Positions 1 through 9,903 of a stretch of 64,000 nucleotides of DNA are shown piece after piece. The stretch is from assembly GCF_020283565.1 (NCBI RefSeq), contig NC_060059.1:875501-939500 (forward strand), written 5' to 3'. The stretch's first letter is position 1; each line of letters opens with the position of its first letter. The position numbers and the translations under genes are program-made. This stretch comes from Trifolium pratense (lineage: Eukaryota > Streptophyta > Magnoliopsida > Fabales > Fabaceae). The notes beneath the pieces are model-generated. The model had not been told where the DNA came from, searched no databases, and worked only from the letters and a program-made list of their open reading frames with translations.

Positions 1-3000
1 AACTAATTATAACCTTGTTGGCTGCTTCAACTTGGCCATTTGCTTGAGCATAGTAAGGCGTCGAAGTCATTAGCTTAAAACCCAATTGTTCAGCAAAATC
101 TTGCATCTTTCGACCAACAAACACCGTTCCTTGGTCTGTAGTGATCGTCTCAGGAAGCCCAAACCTATAAATAATATGGTCTTGGATAAAATTGATCACT
201 GTTTCCTGATCCACGTTTGTTAGGGCAACAGCCTCTATCCATTTGGTAAAATAATCAATCCCAACTAGTATATAACGTTGGTTCTTGGATGACGCGGGCC
301 TTATCTCACCAATTAAATCTAGAGCCCAGCCTCTAAAAGGCCAAGGTTTGATAATCGAATGCAACTCACTGGCAGGAACGTGTTGTATCCCTGCGTGTTT
401 TTGACACTCTTGACAGCCTTTCGCATATTCTATGCAGTCCTTAAGCATGGAAGGCCAATATAAACCCTGTCGAAACAAAAGCCACTTCATCTTGTGGCCT
501 GCTTGATGGGCACCGCAGGCTCCACTATGGGCGTTTGAAATTGCTACATACGCTTCGTTTTCATTTAGGCATTTCAACAAAACCCCTTCAGGAGTCTTCT
601 TAAATAGTTCATTTCCCATGATTGTGTAATTCAAGGCTCTATACTTAACCTTCCTATCGGCTGTACCTGTTGGATTTTCTATGTATTTAACAATGGGTTG
701 TCTCCAATCCGTGTCAGCCAAATTGTCAATCACGAAGACTTCAGTCATTGCTTCATCAAAGTGTGCATCAGCCCTTTCGGACTCCCTTTCGCCATTTGGT
801 TCATTTGCCCCCAGCTGATGGGGTATTACCTCACTTGAGATTAGTTTCTCTTTAATTTCAACTATCTCATCTAATTTTTTCTCTGTTACTTTATAACCAG
901 AAGCTATTTGGGCTAAGTCATTTGCTTCTTGGTTTTCGATCCGAGGCACGTGTTGAATGTCACATGAATCAAATCGTTTTAGTAGCGAGAAGGCAATGAC
1001 AAAGTATTTCATCAAATGTTCTTGAATGCATTTATATTCCTTTGTCAATTGTTTTATCACTAACTCAGAATCTCCTCTGATTTTAACATATTTTGCCCCC
1101 AAGTCCAAAATAATCTTTAGACCTACAATTAAAGCCTCGTACTCGGCTTCATTATTGGAGCATGTTCCATTAATCTTGTACTTAAATTTTGTTGGAATCT
1201 TTAAAGGAGAAATGATTAAGATTCCAATTCCTGTACCATGTTTGTGCTTCGAGCCATCAAAGTACAACATCCAAGGTTCATGTTCTACATATGTTATTGG
1301 GGTCTCAGCCACCGAGTGGTCAACAAGAAAATCAGCCACTACTTGACCCTTTACAGCCCTCAAGGGTTGGTAAGTCAATGAATATTCAGTTAAAGCTAAA
1401 GCCCATTTTCCAATTCGACTATGCAAAATTGGTTTTAACAACATATGCTTAATGATGTCAAAATGAGAATAAACATAAACATGAACTGGTTTGATATATT
1501 GCTTAAGTTTGGTACAAGAGAAATACAAACATAGACAAAGCTTTTCAATTGGACTATATCTAGTCTCAGCATCATTCAAGATTCTACTTAGATAGTAAAT
1601 AGCCTTTTCTACGCCATTTTCATCCTCTTGTGCGAGCATGCTTCCAATAGTCGAATCTGATGCTGCGATGTACAACTTCATTGCTTTGTTTCGAATAGGA
1701 GGCATTAAAGTTGGAGGCTTCGACAAGTATGCCTTAATATCATCAAATGCCTTTTGTTGTTCCATTCCCCATTCAAATACATCACCTTTCTTGAGCCTCA
1801 GCAGTGGAGAAAAAGGTTGAGCTTTACCACTTAGGTTTGATATAAACCTTCTCAAGAAATTGACCTTTCCTAGCAAAGATTGAAGCTGTTTCTTCGTTCC
1901 TGGAGGTTTTGTCTCCATGATAGCCTTTGTCTTATTTTGGTTAATTTCTATGCCCTTCTTATGCACAACAAAGCCAAGGAAATCTCCTGCATGTACACAA
2001 AAAGCACATTTCAGTGGATTCATTTTTAATCCACATTTTCTCATTCTTTCGAACGATTTTTTAAGATGTTCGATATGTTCATCCTGGGAAGCGGATTTCA
2101 CAACAATATCATCAATATAAACCTGCATAAATATTTCGATAAAATCATGAAAAATTAAGTTCATAGCTCTTTGGTATGTTGCTCCAGCATTTTTCAATCC
2201 AAAAGGCATCACCACCCACTCATAGGTGCCTAAAGCACCAGGGCAACGAAATGCGGTTTTTGGCACATCATCTTCATCAATAAAGATTTGATTATAACCT
2301 GAATAGCCATCTAACATACTCAAATATTCATGCCCTGCTGCTGAATCAACTAACATTTCGGCTACAGGCATGGAATATTCATCCTTAGGTGTAGCATTAT
2401 TCAAGTCTCTAAAGTCTATGCAAACCCTAAGTGATCCATTTTTCTTAATAACAGGAACAATGTTAGCTAACCATTCCACATACCTGGTTGTTCGAATGAA
2501 CTTGCATTTGAGCAACCTTTCAATTTCTGCTTTGATCTTTGTCATGATTTCCGGTGCAAACCTCCTTGGAAGCTGCTTTACAGGTTTCTTATCTGGTCGA
2601 AGGGGTAGCCTATGCTCCACAAGATTTCTGCTTAACCCAGGCATTTCGTTATAGTCCCATGCAAAGCAGTCTATGTATTTCTTAAGCAACTCGACCATTT
2701 TTTCTTTTAGGGCTGGGTCTATATTGGCACTAATGTAAGTTGGCCTTTTAACAGAGCCATCTCCAATATCAACCTCCTGCAAAGGATCTTGGGCTTGCAT
2801 TCTCTGAATCGAACTATGTGGATCTTTCTCAAAACCCAAAGGCTCATCATCATAGATGCAATCTAACCTTTGCTTTTTTCCATCATTTACTTCACTAACC
2901 TCCAAGGCCAGTTTGTCCCTTAAGTTATCATTGGCTTCGACAGCCATATTTTCTTGAACATTAATGGCCTCAAGAGCCATTTTGATTCTATTCTCGGCTG

Positions 3001-3040
3001 CGTAAGCCGTAATTCGATCCCATGCTGGGGACTCAATCAT
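1..3040 (-). CDS. pol: Retrotransposon pol polyprotein (RT, RNase H, aRNase H, integrase), partial
   Basis: Minus-strand frame opening with ATG at 3040, which overlaps the gag stop by 8 bases (ATGATTGA). Domains in order: reverse transcriptase with the VYIDDIVV catalytic box at about 2105-2125; a connection/RNase H domain near 1670 reading YIAASDSTIGSML, where the usual catalytic Asp of the Y-x-DAS motif is Ala; a second RNase H starting at LYFDGSK (about 1265), with SNNEAEYEAL after it; then an integrase with an HHCC zinc region (HQAGHKMKW ... CQECQKH, about 510-390) and core motifs VGIDYFTKW, TTDQGTVF and SPYYAQANGQVE-like sequence at the left edge. I saw no stop codon in the parts I translated. 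It makes the cDNA and integrates it. The C-terminus is cut by the window edge. Confidence 0.9.
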   Translation of the reverse strand, partial: MIESPAWDRITAYAAENRIKMALEAINVQENMAVEANDNLRDKLALEVSEVNDGKKQRLDCIYDDEPLGFEKDPHSSIQRMQAQDPLQEVDIGDGSVKRPTYISANIDPALKEKMVELLKKYIDCFAWDYNEMPGLSRNLVEHRLPLRPDKKPVKQLPRRFAPEIMTKIKAEIERLLKCKFIRTTRYVEWLANIVPVIKKNGSLRVCIDFRDLNNATPKDEYSMPVAEMLVDSAAGHEYLSMLDGYSGYNQIFIDEDDVPKTAFRCPGALGTYEWVVMPFGLKNAGATYQRAMNLIFHDFIEIFMQVYIDDIVVKSASQDEHIEHLKKSFERMRKCGLKMNPLKCAFCVHAGDFLGFVVHKKGIEINQNKTKAIMETKPPGTKKQLQSLLGKVNFLRRFISNLSGKAQPFSPLLRLKKGDVFEWGMEQQKAFDDIKAYLSKPPTLMPPIRNKAMKLYIAASDSTIGSMLAQEDENGVEKAIYYLSRILNDAETRYSPIEKLCLCLYFSCTKLKQYIKPVHVYVYSHFDIIKHMLLKPILHSRIGKWALALTEYSLTYQPLRAVKGQVVADFLVDHSVAETPITYVEHEPWMLYFDGSKHKHGTGIGILIISPLKIPTKFKYKINGTCSNNEAEYEALIVGLKIILDLGAKYVKIRGDSELVIKQLTKEYKCIQEHLMKYFVIAFSLLKRFDSCDIQHVPRIENQEANDLAQIASGYKVTEKKLDEIVEIKEKLISSEVIPHQLGANEPNGERESERADAHFDEAMTEVFVIDNLADTDWRQPIVKYIENPTGTADRKVKYRALNYTIMGNELFKKTPEGVLLKCLNENEAYVAISNAHSGACGAHQAGHKMKWLLFRQGLYWPSMLKDCIEYAKGCQECQKHAGIQHVPASELHSIIKPWPFRGWALDLIGEIRPASSKNQRYILVGIDYFTKWIEAVALTNVDQETVINFIQDHIIYRFGLPETITTDQGTVFVGRKMQDFAEQLGFKLMTSTPYYAQANGQVEAANKVIIS

Positions 3041-6000
3041 CAAACTCATCATGGTTGACCCATCCAGACACTGGTGGGTATGCATCCTCACACAAGGGTT
3101 TCTCTATGTCTTCCCTCTCCCAACAAAAACCATGGGTTGGATGTAACTTAACTGAGTGGTATACATTTTTTGATACCACTTCATTTGGATCGAAGGCAGC
3201 ATCTTGCTCACCACAAGGGGCAATCGAAGCCAGATTTTTGTCGAAGTTCTGTAAAGTCACAGTGCCTGTCTCTGAAACATATGCACTTTGATCTGCTTCT
3301 ACATTCTCGACTAAACCATCTTCTCTCCAGATGATTAACCTTTGGTGCATGGTTGAGGGAACAGCTCCAACACCATGTATCCATTCTCTACCTAATAACA
3401 GATTGTAATTAGGTTTGGCAGCTATGACCATAAACAAGGTCTTTCGAACTGTACTACCAACACAAACTTCCAATTGCACTGCCCCCAGGGAATGGCCAGT
3501 TTTTCCTTCATAATTGGCCAACAATACATTGTGGGAATGAAGGTCTGTGTCATAGAGACCTAATTTCTTCAACATGAAATGAGGCATGATATTCACCACA
3601 GCTCCTCCATCCACTAAGACTTTATTGATTCCCACATTATTCACTTTTGCCCTGATGAACAAAGCCTTCAAGTGGTTCTGCATCCCCAGATCTGGCTTTT
3701 CGAAGACAGCTTTCTGCTCTTCGACACAACCATTTTGCATAACATAATAACACATTGGCTTATGATCAGCCAAATTAAGGGCTTCGAAGTCCTCTTCCAG
3801 TTCATTGACTTCAGTAGGCACATCATATTCCAGTGGCAGAATGGACACCACATTGACCATGACATCAAAATCAGACCCCTCATCCAGGAGATCATCATCC
3901 TCCATGTCATCCTCATCTTCTGCCCCTCCTTGGGCATTTTCAGCTATTGGCTCTTCCAATATTATGGAAAGCCTCTCCTTTACTGGCCTCTTGGCCATTT
4001 CGACCTTTTCAACCTTCTGGGTTGCTACAGCCTTGCCCCCAGCCTCAGCCTCTTTTGCTGTCAACTTTTGTTTCCTCTGGAACCTTCGCCACTGAGTGCG
4101 GGTCATAGGATTTTTTCCCCTATAGTTATTCCTATAAGAGTATTTGTTGACTTCAGTGGCAGCATTCACTGTTTCCTTCCCAGCTACCACTTTTGAACCC
4201 TTGGGTTCAGATACAATGTTCACATTAACATTGCTAGAGCTTCCATTTTCCATCATCCTTCGATTAAAAGTGACGTACTGTCCACTCACCCATTGGTTAA
4301 CAGGTGCTCTCCCAGATGGTTTGAAAGTGTTTTGGGGGCCTAGCCTCTGCTGGATCGAAAGGCCTTTGGTAATAGGTTTTCCCCAATTGGCCCCTTTGTA
4401 AGGCCAAGCTTTTTGATTTGGCCTAGATTTTGGCCATTTTCTCTTGCTTTCAGCATAAGGTACAACACTTTGAAGGCCTGCAGTAGCCTCTTTGTCACAC
4501 ACAGCACTGCATCTAGGGCAAAGCATCACTTCAGCATTCTTCAGCTTGCACCTATTTAGGAAGTCCACCAATTCTTCCTCAGCATTGGGGTATACCTCAC
4601 GTACCCTCTTTTCATACTCCTCTTCAGGCACAGCCTTGATTGGAGCAGCAGCGTCTATCACTTCAACCATGTTGCAGTCATAGACTTCGACATAGGTAGC
4701 GTCTGCAGGTGGCAAGGGATCTGAATCTACCTTCATTGGAGGCTTTGCCTTATCAGCATACTTCAGCCTTCCTTCATTCAGCGCTTTTTGCACCAAATCC
4801 CTGAAAACAACACATTGATAAGTTTTATGTCCCAAATAATTATGAAACTTACAATATCCTCTTTTCTTTCTTTGTTCTATTGGTGGTATTTTCATATCTT
4901 TTGGCACAATAATTTGGCCGTCATTCACCAATAAATCAAAAATCTCATCACATTTAGTAATGTCGAAAGTATAAGTCTTTGTAACAAACTTATCATTTTT
5001 TGGTTCGATAGGATTTTTTCCATTCGACGGCCTCAACAATTTGCAAGTGTAAGGAGGCCCAGGCTTTAATTCAGCCACATTAATATCACTATCATCGAAA
5101 TCTAAGTATTCATCACTCATTTCATAATCAATTTCATTATCATAGGAATCAACAAAACCTATTTCTTTCTTTTTCTGAAACTTAGAATTTCTAACTTTTT
5201 CAGCTTTTAACCTTTCGATTTGTCTCACTCTGTCAGCCAACTGTGACATGTCTCGAAGGTATTGGGTATCCAATTTCTTTCGAATTGAATAATCTAACCC
5301 ACCAGCAGCCATCTCCACTAGTTCGTGTTCAGGCACTTGAGTAAAGCACCTGGACTTCAGCAAACGAAACCTATTTAGATAGTCATCAATTGACTCTTGG
5401 TTTTTTCTTTTTACACTGGCTAACTCTTTCAGACTTATTTTGGTTTGACCTATATAAAATTGCTCATGGAAAGTCCTTTCCAATTGGGCCCAACTATGAA
5501 TCGAATTGGGAGGCAAAGTTGTAAACCAAGTAAATGCATTCTTGGTAAGCGAATTGGGAAAGTATTTCATTCGCAAATTTTCATTATTCGCCAAATTCCC
5601 AGACTCAGCTAAATACCTAGCAATATGTTCTACGGTTGATTCATTAGTGTCCCCAGCAAACTTAGTGTATTTTGGGACTTTCCAACCTCTTGGTAACTCG
5701 GTTTGCAGCACGTAGTCAGTGAAGGCAGAGACAAAATTTGGCCTTCGACAACCCGTGTTTAGGCCGTTTTGGGCCAAAATCGTTTCGACCATGTTAGCCA
5801 AATTGTGTTGGCCAAGCAGATTATTGTTTTGCACCTCTCGCACTACCTCGTCAGGATCCTGGTTCCTCCTAACCATTACCACTGGAGGGTTCTGACGTAC
5901 CACTTGTGGATTCGGGTTAATAACAGGAGGGTTTTGATTTACTACTTGAGGCATTTGATTAACCTCGTGAGGATAATAAGTTTCCTCTTGTACGACCGGC

Positions 6001-6650
6001 GTAGGTGTTGGGTTAGGAACTGTTTCAGTAGCCACATAAGTTGGCCTTTGCTGCACTGGAGTCGAAGACATTGCAGGTAGTATTACTTGTGGAGTAATGG
6101 GATTTACTCTAGGAGGTGGTGGGGGTGTCCCAAAAAAATCTGCAATTCGACTCATTTGAAATGCCAACATTTGATAACTCTCGTTGGTATTCTGAATTAA
6201 TGGATTAAACACAGTACCAATTTGTTGTGTTAAGAGATTGACCATTTCATGGTTACTCTCATCCATTTGTTGTCTCAAAGACAACACAGATGCAGTCGTT
6301 AAGGGTGTGGGAGTTACCCTTGACGAAGTATACCTATCAGGTTCGAAACTTGGCATTCCTAAGCCAAGTGTGGGGGGAGGCCCATACATAAAACCCTGAC
6401 CTGATGGTGGTTTCGAACGTCCAAAACCAGCAGTTACGGACGGAATTGCCATAGTTGGAATTGGCAAAGTTGGAATAACATCATGCACAGTCGAAATGGT
6501 TGGACTGGAGAATATTGGAACATTCACCAACTCAGATGTTACCAAACTTTGTGGAGGCGGATCGACTCCACCACTCGAACTTGCTTCACTACTCATCGCA
6601 CTAGAACTTGGATTTTTACTAGGATTAGATCTCTGAGTAGTTTTAACCAT
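3033..6650 (-). CDS. gag-pro: Retrotransposon gag-protease polyprotein
   Basis: Intact 1205-residue ORF with an ATG start. The N-terminal 250 residues are low-complexity (Ser/Pro/Thr/Val-Gln-Asn). A retrotransposon gag domain lies near residues 340-460 (FTWFTTLPPNS ... SVKRKNQESIDDYLNRF). A Cys/His segment, CKFHNYLGHKTYQC, follows near residue 600. An acidic stretch (EDEDDMEDDDLLDE) precedes an aspartic protease whose active site is VLVDGGAVVNIMP (about residue 1013); the family usually has D-S/T-G-A, so DGGA is a lineage variant. The product forms the particle and matures the polyproteins. The stop overlaps the pol start, so pol may be made by reinitiation or frameshift; which one cannot be told here. 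Confidence 0.9.
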   Translation of the reverse strand: MVKTTQRSNPSKNPSSSAMSSEASSSGGVDPPPQSLVTSELVNVPIFSSPTISTVHDVIPTLPIPTMAIPSVTAGFGRSKPPSGQGFMYGPPPTLGLGMPSFEPDRYTSSRVTPTPLTTASVLSLRQQMDESNHEMVNLLTQQIGTVFNPLIQNTNESYQMLAFQMSRIADFFGTPPPPPRVNPITPQVILPAMSSTPVQQRPTYVATETVPNPTPTPVVQEETYYPHEVNQMPQVVNQNPPVINPNPQVVRQNPPVVMVRRNQDPDEVVREVQNNNLLGQHNLANMVETILAQNGLNTGCRRPNFVSAFTDYVLQTELPRGWKVPKYTKFAGDTNESTVEHIARYLAESGNLANNENLRMKYFPNSLTKNAFTWFTTLPPNSIHSWAQLERTFHEQFYIGQTKISLKELASVKRKNQESIDDYLNRFRLLKSRCFTQVPEHELVEMAAGGLDYSIRKKLDTQYLRDMSQLADRVRQIERLKAEKVRNSKFQKKKEIGFVDSYDNEIDYEMSDEYLDFDDSDINVAELKPGPPYTCKLLRPSNGKNPIEPKNDKFVTKTYTFDITKCDEIFDLLVNDGQIIVPKDMKIPPIEQRKKRGYCKFHNYLGHKTYQCVVFRDLVQKALNEGRLKYADKAKPPMKVDSDPLPPADATYVEVYDCNMVEVIDAAAPIKAVPEEEYEKRVREVYPNAEEELVDFLNRCKLKNAEVMLCPRCSAVCDKEATAGLQSVVPYAESKRKWPKSRPNQKAWPYKGANWGKPITKGLSIQQRLGPQNTFKPSGRAPVNQWVSGQYVTFNRRMMENGSSSNVNVNIVSEPKGSKVVAGKETVNAATEVNKYSYRNNYRGKNPMTRTQWRRFQRKQKLTAKEAEAGGKAVATQKVEKVEMAKRPVKERLSIILEEPIAENAQGGAEDEDDMEDDDLLDEGSDFDVMVNVVSILPLEYDVPTEVNELEEDFEALNLADHKPMCYYVMQNGCVEEQKAVFEKPDLGMQNHLKALFIRAKVNNVGINKVLVDGGAVVNIMPHFMLKKLGLYDTDLHSHNVLLANYEGKTGHSLGAVQLEVCVGSTVRKTLFMVIAAKPNYNLLLGREWIHGVGAVPSTMHQRLIIWREDGLVENVEADQSAYVSETGTVTLQNFDKNLASIAPCGEQDAAFDPNEVVSKNVYHSVKLHPTHGFCWEREDIEKPLCEDAYPPVSGWVNHDEFDD

Positions 6651-6737
6651 AACCTAACTTATCATGAGTTATATGCAAGTAACAAGTTTTTTATTCCACA
6701 ATATAAAAATAAACACAACTTTAACAAACACAAAACC

Positions 6738-6756
6738 GGTCCCACTGGGCGTGCCA
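6738..6756 (-). other. Primer-binding site
   Basis: Reads TGGCACGCCCAGTGGGACC on the minus strand, three bases inside the LTR. The TGG start pairs with the CCA end of a tRNA primer. I do not assign which tRNA. Confidence 0.7.
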
Positions 6757-6759
6757 ATT

Positions 6760-7536
6760 TGTTTACGTTGGAATTTGGTAAACAACCGCTAGTTTAAGTA
6801 TTTAAACTCGCGAGATCAACTAGTAAATCTCAGGACAATTTTGTGTTTATTCGCTTTAAGAAAACTGTTTGAATGTTCGTTTGAATGCGGAAACAAACAC
6901 TTAGGAGTTAAAATATTTTTTAAAGCATACAAGAGAAACTAATTCGAATCGCCTCGAAGTAACAGTTTCTCAAGCAAGTATCTGGATTCAGACTTGGAAA
7001 GAATTACTAGAAAACAAATTGCATTGAATGAAAACAATTACAAATAAAGATGGTTCACAAAACATACATTTCTCCTTCGAATTCCGTTCGTTCGATCGCT
7101 GAGTACTTAGAATTTTTAGAGAGAGTGTTTGTATAAATTTTGTGACCCTTGTTCTGAATGAAAAACTACTATAAATACTACTACAAAGTGGTAACTGTTC
7201 TTCGATCATCTGGACGCTCCTCCATCTGCCACGTCGACCACGTTTTCCACTCTCATCTTTCATTCTTTCAGCGCGCGCCAAGACCTCTTGGGCCATTCGT
7301 TGTTCCTTCTTTGGGCCTGGCCCAACTCTCCATCGGTTCGATTTCGTGCTTTCGATAACTTCCTGGCAAGACCAAAATTGGACGCGTTATCCATATCTTT
7401 CGAGGCGCTTTTTGGCTTCGACCTAGATGGCTTTCGACGCCACCTTTGAAGGTTTTATTTTAACAATATTACCCCCAAATAAATATTGGACCCACCAATT
7501 ATATTTAATTGATAAATACCAAATTTATATCCAACA
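6760..7536 (-). repeat. 5' LTR of the Tat-lineage element
   Basis: About 777 bp. On the minus strand it opens TGTTGGATAT at 7536 and closes CCAACGTAAACA at 6760, the TG..CA ends with short inverted complementarity expected of an LTR. A primer-binding site follows after three bases. The second LTR is outside the window, so the limits rest on terminal motifs rather than on comparing two copies. Confidence 0.75.
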
Positions 7537-7595
7537 GTCACATAACCAATTTTTAATGAAAATATTCAACGGGGGGCTAGCAAATGCAAAAGGGG

Positions 7596-7745
7596 TAAAC
7601 TTGGAGGGTCAAAATCGAGCAATTGAAACTTGGAGGGCTAAAATCAAGCAATTGTGAAACTTAGGGGGTTAAAATCAAGCAATTAAAATGTGGGGGACCA
7701 AAATCAAGCAATTGTGAAACTTGGGGGGTCAAAACTGCATTTAAG
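7596..7745. repeat. Degenerate minisatellite, unit about 35 bp
   Basis: About four imperfect copies of a unit like GAAACTTGGAGGGTCAAAAT followed by CAAGCAATTGT, next to the LTR boundary. No coding content. Confidence 0.7.
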
Positions 7746-7750
7746 CCAAC

Positions 7751-7845
7751 TTTTTTTTTGTTTACAATGAACTGGGGATCGAACCCAAAACCTATAATGT
7801 AATATCTAAACTCCTTACCATTAGACCAAACCTAGTGACTTTGCT
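7751..7845 (-). mobile_element. tRNA-derived SINE
   Basis: On the minus strand it has a pol III A box (TGGTCTAATGGTAAG, 7828-7814), a B box (GGTTCGATCC, 7785-7776) and an A-rich 3' end (T run at 7751-7759 on the plus strand). The spacing is tRNA-like but no cloverleaf survives, so it is read as a SINE rather than a tRNA gene. Confidence 0.65.
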
Positions 7846-7849
7846 TTCA

Positions 7850-8752
7850 AACTTTAACCTTTAATTGTTTGTAGAAACATTCCTTTTTGTGTTAGAATTT
7901 CAAAATCTACTTTATGCTAATTTTTTAGAAAACGGGCAAAAGATCAACCTACACATCTCCCTTAGTTATGATTCAAGCACTGATGTCGAACGCGAAGAAG
8001 CGAAGAATGCAAAAAGAAAACTACCGTTGTTATCACCCACAACACCACCACACGTCGCCTTGGAACCATCCATCATTAAGGGGCTACTCATTGTATCCCA
8101 TCCCTCAAAGTCCCACTACCTACTTGATTGTTACTCAAAGAATCACATGTGGAGCTTGCTAAAATAGCCATAAGAGAGGACTCAACTTTGCCTTTGAGCT
8201 TGTCATTCTCAATGAATTTGTTATTGAAAACAAATTCATTTCTTCTCCAACAAATACAATCTAAAATAATTCCAAAGATCATTATCCATTGAGCATCCCT
8301 AACTAATTTCACAAGTATTTGATCATTCTATTCGACCACACGTGTATGTTCAAATAGAAGGATCAAATCCTTGTGATCACTTTTTTTTTTTTAAATGATA
8401 AATTGTTAGTATGTTTATTATTATGCTAATTTTTTACGACTTGTCAGACTTAAACCGTGAACCTCCAACTCTTTTAACTCTTACCTCAACTAATTCAACT
8501 AGTTAAACTATCATGTTCTTTGTGACCATCTAAGACTTTTCAGTTGGTAAGAAGAAGAAAAAGTTATATTCACCAAAAAAGAAAAAAAAAACAAGAAGAA
8601 GTTATTGATATGCTTTTGCAAACATGTTTGAAATAGTTTTATTTTTGGAAAACTTTTAAATTGGGTGTTTACTTTTCCTTTATTTTCTTTCTTCCCCACG
8701 AGAATGACGATTTATTTTTGTTGGCGTCATATTATTTATACCTTTTCTTTAT
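7850..8752. other. Intergenic, no gene supported
   Basis: AT-rich. Short open frames have no recognisable domain. Around 8440-8510 there is a faint SINE-like segment on the minus strand (GGTTCACGG-type B box after a degenerate A box), too decayed to claim. Confidence 0.5.
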
Positions 8753-8934
8753 GGGTCTTGCTAACCAGTGCCCCCAGGTACTAGTTAAGGAACCAAAAGA
8801 AGAAATAAAATAAAAGTTGTGCATGAAAAACATCAAAATATAGACTTTTGTTGTATTGACTACACAATTTTCAAGTAAAATTTTCTAAATTTGAATCCTT
8901 AACAAGTGCCCCTGGGCACTATTTAGCATTTGCC
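8753..8934. mobile_element. MITE copy A (palindrome-tipped family)
   Basis: About 182 bp with inverted termini: TGCTAACCAGTGCCCCCAGG at 8759 against the reverse complement of a right end reading AGTGCCCCTGGGCACTATTT before AGCA. The flanking GGG/GCC bases also pair. The inside is AT-rich and non-coding. Three relatives lie at 14197, 39817 and 59819. Confidence 0.8.
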
Positions 8935-9357
8935 TTTCTTTATTCTTATCTATTAATTCATTCACATACTACTATTCAACAATAAGACTAAAGAAATGAA
9001 CAAATTATAAAGTTGAAATTTGTGTTGATTCCCAGCAAGTGCTGATTGTCCAACCCAGACAGATTAGTGTAAAAGGGAAGATGGAACAGATACATACAGA
9101 CCCACATTGCGCTCAAAGTCCAGTCAAAACAAACGCACGCACACGCACCAAAAACAATGTGAAAAGCGGTTGAATTGAATATATATAAAGTCAACCAACA
9201 CATATTATGTACTACTAGTAGTTATACGATTTATTTAATGGGTAGGATAAGAGACAGAATATAATAACTGTATTAAAATCTTGTTTCAATTCAATATTTT
9301 TTAATGTAACATAAATGTTTTTATATATAAAAGGTTAAATATATTTAAAGGTCATTT
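8935..9357. other. Intergenic, no gene seen
   Basis: AT-rich spacer with short unsupported frames. It ends at the target-site duplication of the following LINE. Confidence 0.5.
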
Positions 9358-9370
9358 AAGTTTCACGTTT

Positions 9371-9890
9371 TTTTTTTTTGACGCAAGAAAACTTATGTCA
9401 ATTCATTCATAATAATAGTAGCAATACAATGATGAATTACATTAAAAGTACTGTGAGAAGCATGATATAAAGTTGCTCGTGCGAGTGCATGAGCGCTACC
9501 GTTTGCTTGACGCCTAGTAAAAATGACTATGAAGTCATTATATAGTGATGAAGTAAGGTTCGACAATTTTGAATGGTTGAACCATACTCTGATTGGTTGG
9601 TACTCATCTTGTTCACATCATCCACAACAATCTTACAATCTAGTTCAAAGACAACTTTATTATAACCCAAGCTAGCAACCCATTGTATACCTTGATATAA
9701 GCTCCACGCTTCTGCTTCATGTGCTGCCATTACTACATCTTCATGTGCTGTCATGGCCAAGATAAAACTCCCTTTGTCGTTGCGAAGACAAGCTCCCATG
9801 CCTATACGTTGCTCATGAGCAAATGAGGCTGCATCAAAGTTGCACTTGACGAAATTTAGCAGCGGAGGTTGCCATGGTGTAACTTGCATC
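9371..9890 (-). pseudogene. 5'-truncated LINE, RNase H-like 3' end
   Basis: A minus-strand fragment of a plant L1 retrotransposon: WQPPLLNFVKCNFDAAS ... GMGACLRNDKGSF ... AAHEAEAWSLYQGI matches the RVT_3 (RNase H-like) domain at the C-terminus of LINE ORF2. A frameshift near 9535-9545 moves the last part (FTRRQANGSAHALARA) into another frame. It ends in a poly(A) tail (T run on the plus strand) and is flanked by a perfect 13-bp target duplication AAGTTTCACGTTT (9358-9370 and 9891-9903), so both ends are real insertion boundaries. Confidence 0.88.
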
Positions 9891-9903
9891 AAGTTTCACG
9901 TTT

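Larger units (their letters stand above)
1..7536 (-). mobile_element. Ty3/gypsy LTR retrotransposon, Tat lineage (3' end off window)
   Basis: Read on the minus strand the order is 5' LTR (7536-6760), primer-binding site, gag-protease ORF, then a pol ORF with reverse transcriptase, RNase H, a second archaeal-type RNase H and integrase, running off the left edge. RT before integrase defines Ty3/gypsy; two successive RNase H domains are the established hallmark of the Tat lineage (Tat/Ogre/Retand). The gag ORF starts about 110 bases inside the LTR, so there is no extra upstream ORF of the Ogre kind. Both ORFs look open, suggesting a fairly recent insertion. The 3' LTR and target duplication cannot be seen. 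Confidence 0.93.

Noticed and set aside
3672..4196. Plus-strand ORF of 174 codons
   Set aside because: Antisense of the retrotransposon gag-protease ORF.
7751..7845. tRNA gene
   Set aside because: A and B boxes are present but no cloverleaf or CCA-accepting stem, and the element ends in poly(A); called a SINE.
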